Shown: one piece after another, positions 12,926 to 13,149 of the stretch | Layout: every line of letters starts with the position of its first letter | Numbering within the stretch: the stretch's first letter is position 1 | NCBI GenBank assembly: GCA_035653595.1 | Contig: DASRBO010000172.1 | Coordinates: 1-13,149 of the forward strand | Origin: DASRBO01 sp035653595 | GTDB taxonomy: Bacteria; Actinomycetota; Acidimicrobiia; Acidimicrobiales; JAJPHE01 | Direction: 5' to 3' | DNA: 13,149 nucleotides | Notes under the pieces: generated by a model | Seen by the model: the letters and a program-made list of their open reading frames with translations, nothing else | Database searches by the model: none | What the model was told of the DNA's origin: nothing | Made by a program: the position numbers and the translations under genes

Positions 12926-13149
12926 GTGGCGACCGCCGCCGAAGCGTCCGGGCCCCTGGAGGTCGAGCTGGCCCCGATGCGCCGCCGCCACCTGCGTTCG
13001 GTGCTGCGCATCGAGGCCATCGTCTACCCCCGCCCGTGGTCGCTTTCGCTGTTCATGAGCGAGCTGGCCCTGCGCGGCACCCGCTCCTACACCGTGGCCC
13101 GGGTCGGCTCCACCGTGGTCGGCTACTGCGGGCTGATGCTGGGCACCGA
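12926..13149 (+). CDS. rimI: ribosomal-protein-alanine N-acetyltransferase RimI, N-terminal part (3' end outside window)
   Basis: RimI acetylates the N-terminal alanine of ribosomal protein S18 and belongs to the GNAT family. About 74 codons are visible, without a stop, up to the window end. After a short variable head (MATAAEASGP) the sequence reads LAPMRRRHLRSVLRIEAIVY, then PRPWSLSLFMSELAL, the RimI hallmark that precedes the GNAT beta-strands, and VVGYCGLMLGT, the beta-4 region. The acetyl-CoA-binding R/Q-x-x-G-x-G/A loop lies beyond the window. GTG at 12926 follows the tsaB stop by three bases, with a GAGGCGGG stretch at 12911-12918 as possible ribosome site. The tsaE-tsaB-rimI order is the classic arrangement. 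Confidence 0.92.
   Translation, partial: MATAAEASGPLEVELAPMRRRHLRSVLRIEAIVYPRPWSLSLFMSELALRGTRSYTVARVGSTVVGYCGLMLGT

Noticed and set aside
1..13149. Mobile elements, CRISPR arrays, tRNA or rRNA genes
   Set aside because: No transposase-like frame, no regularly spaced repeats and no tRNA or rRNA signature; coding sequence of housekeeping genes fills nearly all of the window, and the largest gap is 153 bases.

Overview
The window is a very GC-rich, gene-dense bacterial chromosome segment. By eye nearly all third codon positions are G or C. It carries 17 protein genes, two of them cut by the window edges. All but one (ilvA) lie on the + strand. The gene content and order (rpsD-rpoA-rplQ-truA, then rplM-rpsI-glmM, then acpS-nnr-alr, then tsaE-tsaB-rimI) is the conserved translation/cell-wall block of Actinomycetota. 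The short L17 without the C-terminal extension seen in many Actinomycetes, the P1-peptidase/family-4 UDG pair ahead of tsaE, and the alpha-subunit CTD sequence fit a deep-branching lineage such as Acidimicrobiia. That lineage call is inference from family knowledge, not a database result. No mobile element, tRNA, rRNA or CRISPR is visible.

Layout. (1) 1-2572: the end of the alpha operon: S4 (partial), RNA polymerase alpha, L17, and the tRNA pseudouridine synthase TruA. (2) 2607-3806, minus strand: an ACT-domain threonine ammonia-lyase, convergent with truA and divergent from rplM, which separates two ribosomal-protein units that are often contiguous. (3) 3857-6156: a recognisable promoter and a leader with an 11-nt direct repeat, then L13, S9 and phosphoglucosamine mutase. 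(4) 6232-11050: AcpS, a bifunctional NAD(P)HX repair enzyme, alanine racemase, a membrane-anchored alpha/beta hydrolase and an S58/P1 self-processing peptidase, closed by a 10-bp hairpin. (5) 11136-13149: a probably leaderless family-4 uracil-DNA glycosylase followed by the t6A genes tsaE and tsaB and the start of rimI.

How the genes fit together: the units couple transcription and translation machinery (S4, alpha, L17, L13, S9), tRNA modification (TruA, TsaE, TsaB), ribosomal-protein acetylation (RimI), peptidoglycan precursor supply (GlmM, Alr), fatty-acid synthase activation (AcpS) and cofactor repair (Nnr). Translation starts are strikingly non-AUG: of 16 visible starts I assign 8 GTG, 4 TTG, 1 probable CTG and only 3 ATG. 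Six junctions are 4-nt NTGA overlaps, none of them ATGA. I see no clearly new biological system. The items most worth a second look are the probable CTG start of nnr, the direct repeat in the rplM leader, the leaderless UDG at the head of the t6A unit, and the hydrolase/P1-peptidase pair behind alr.
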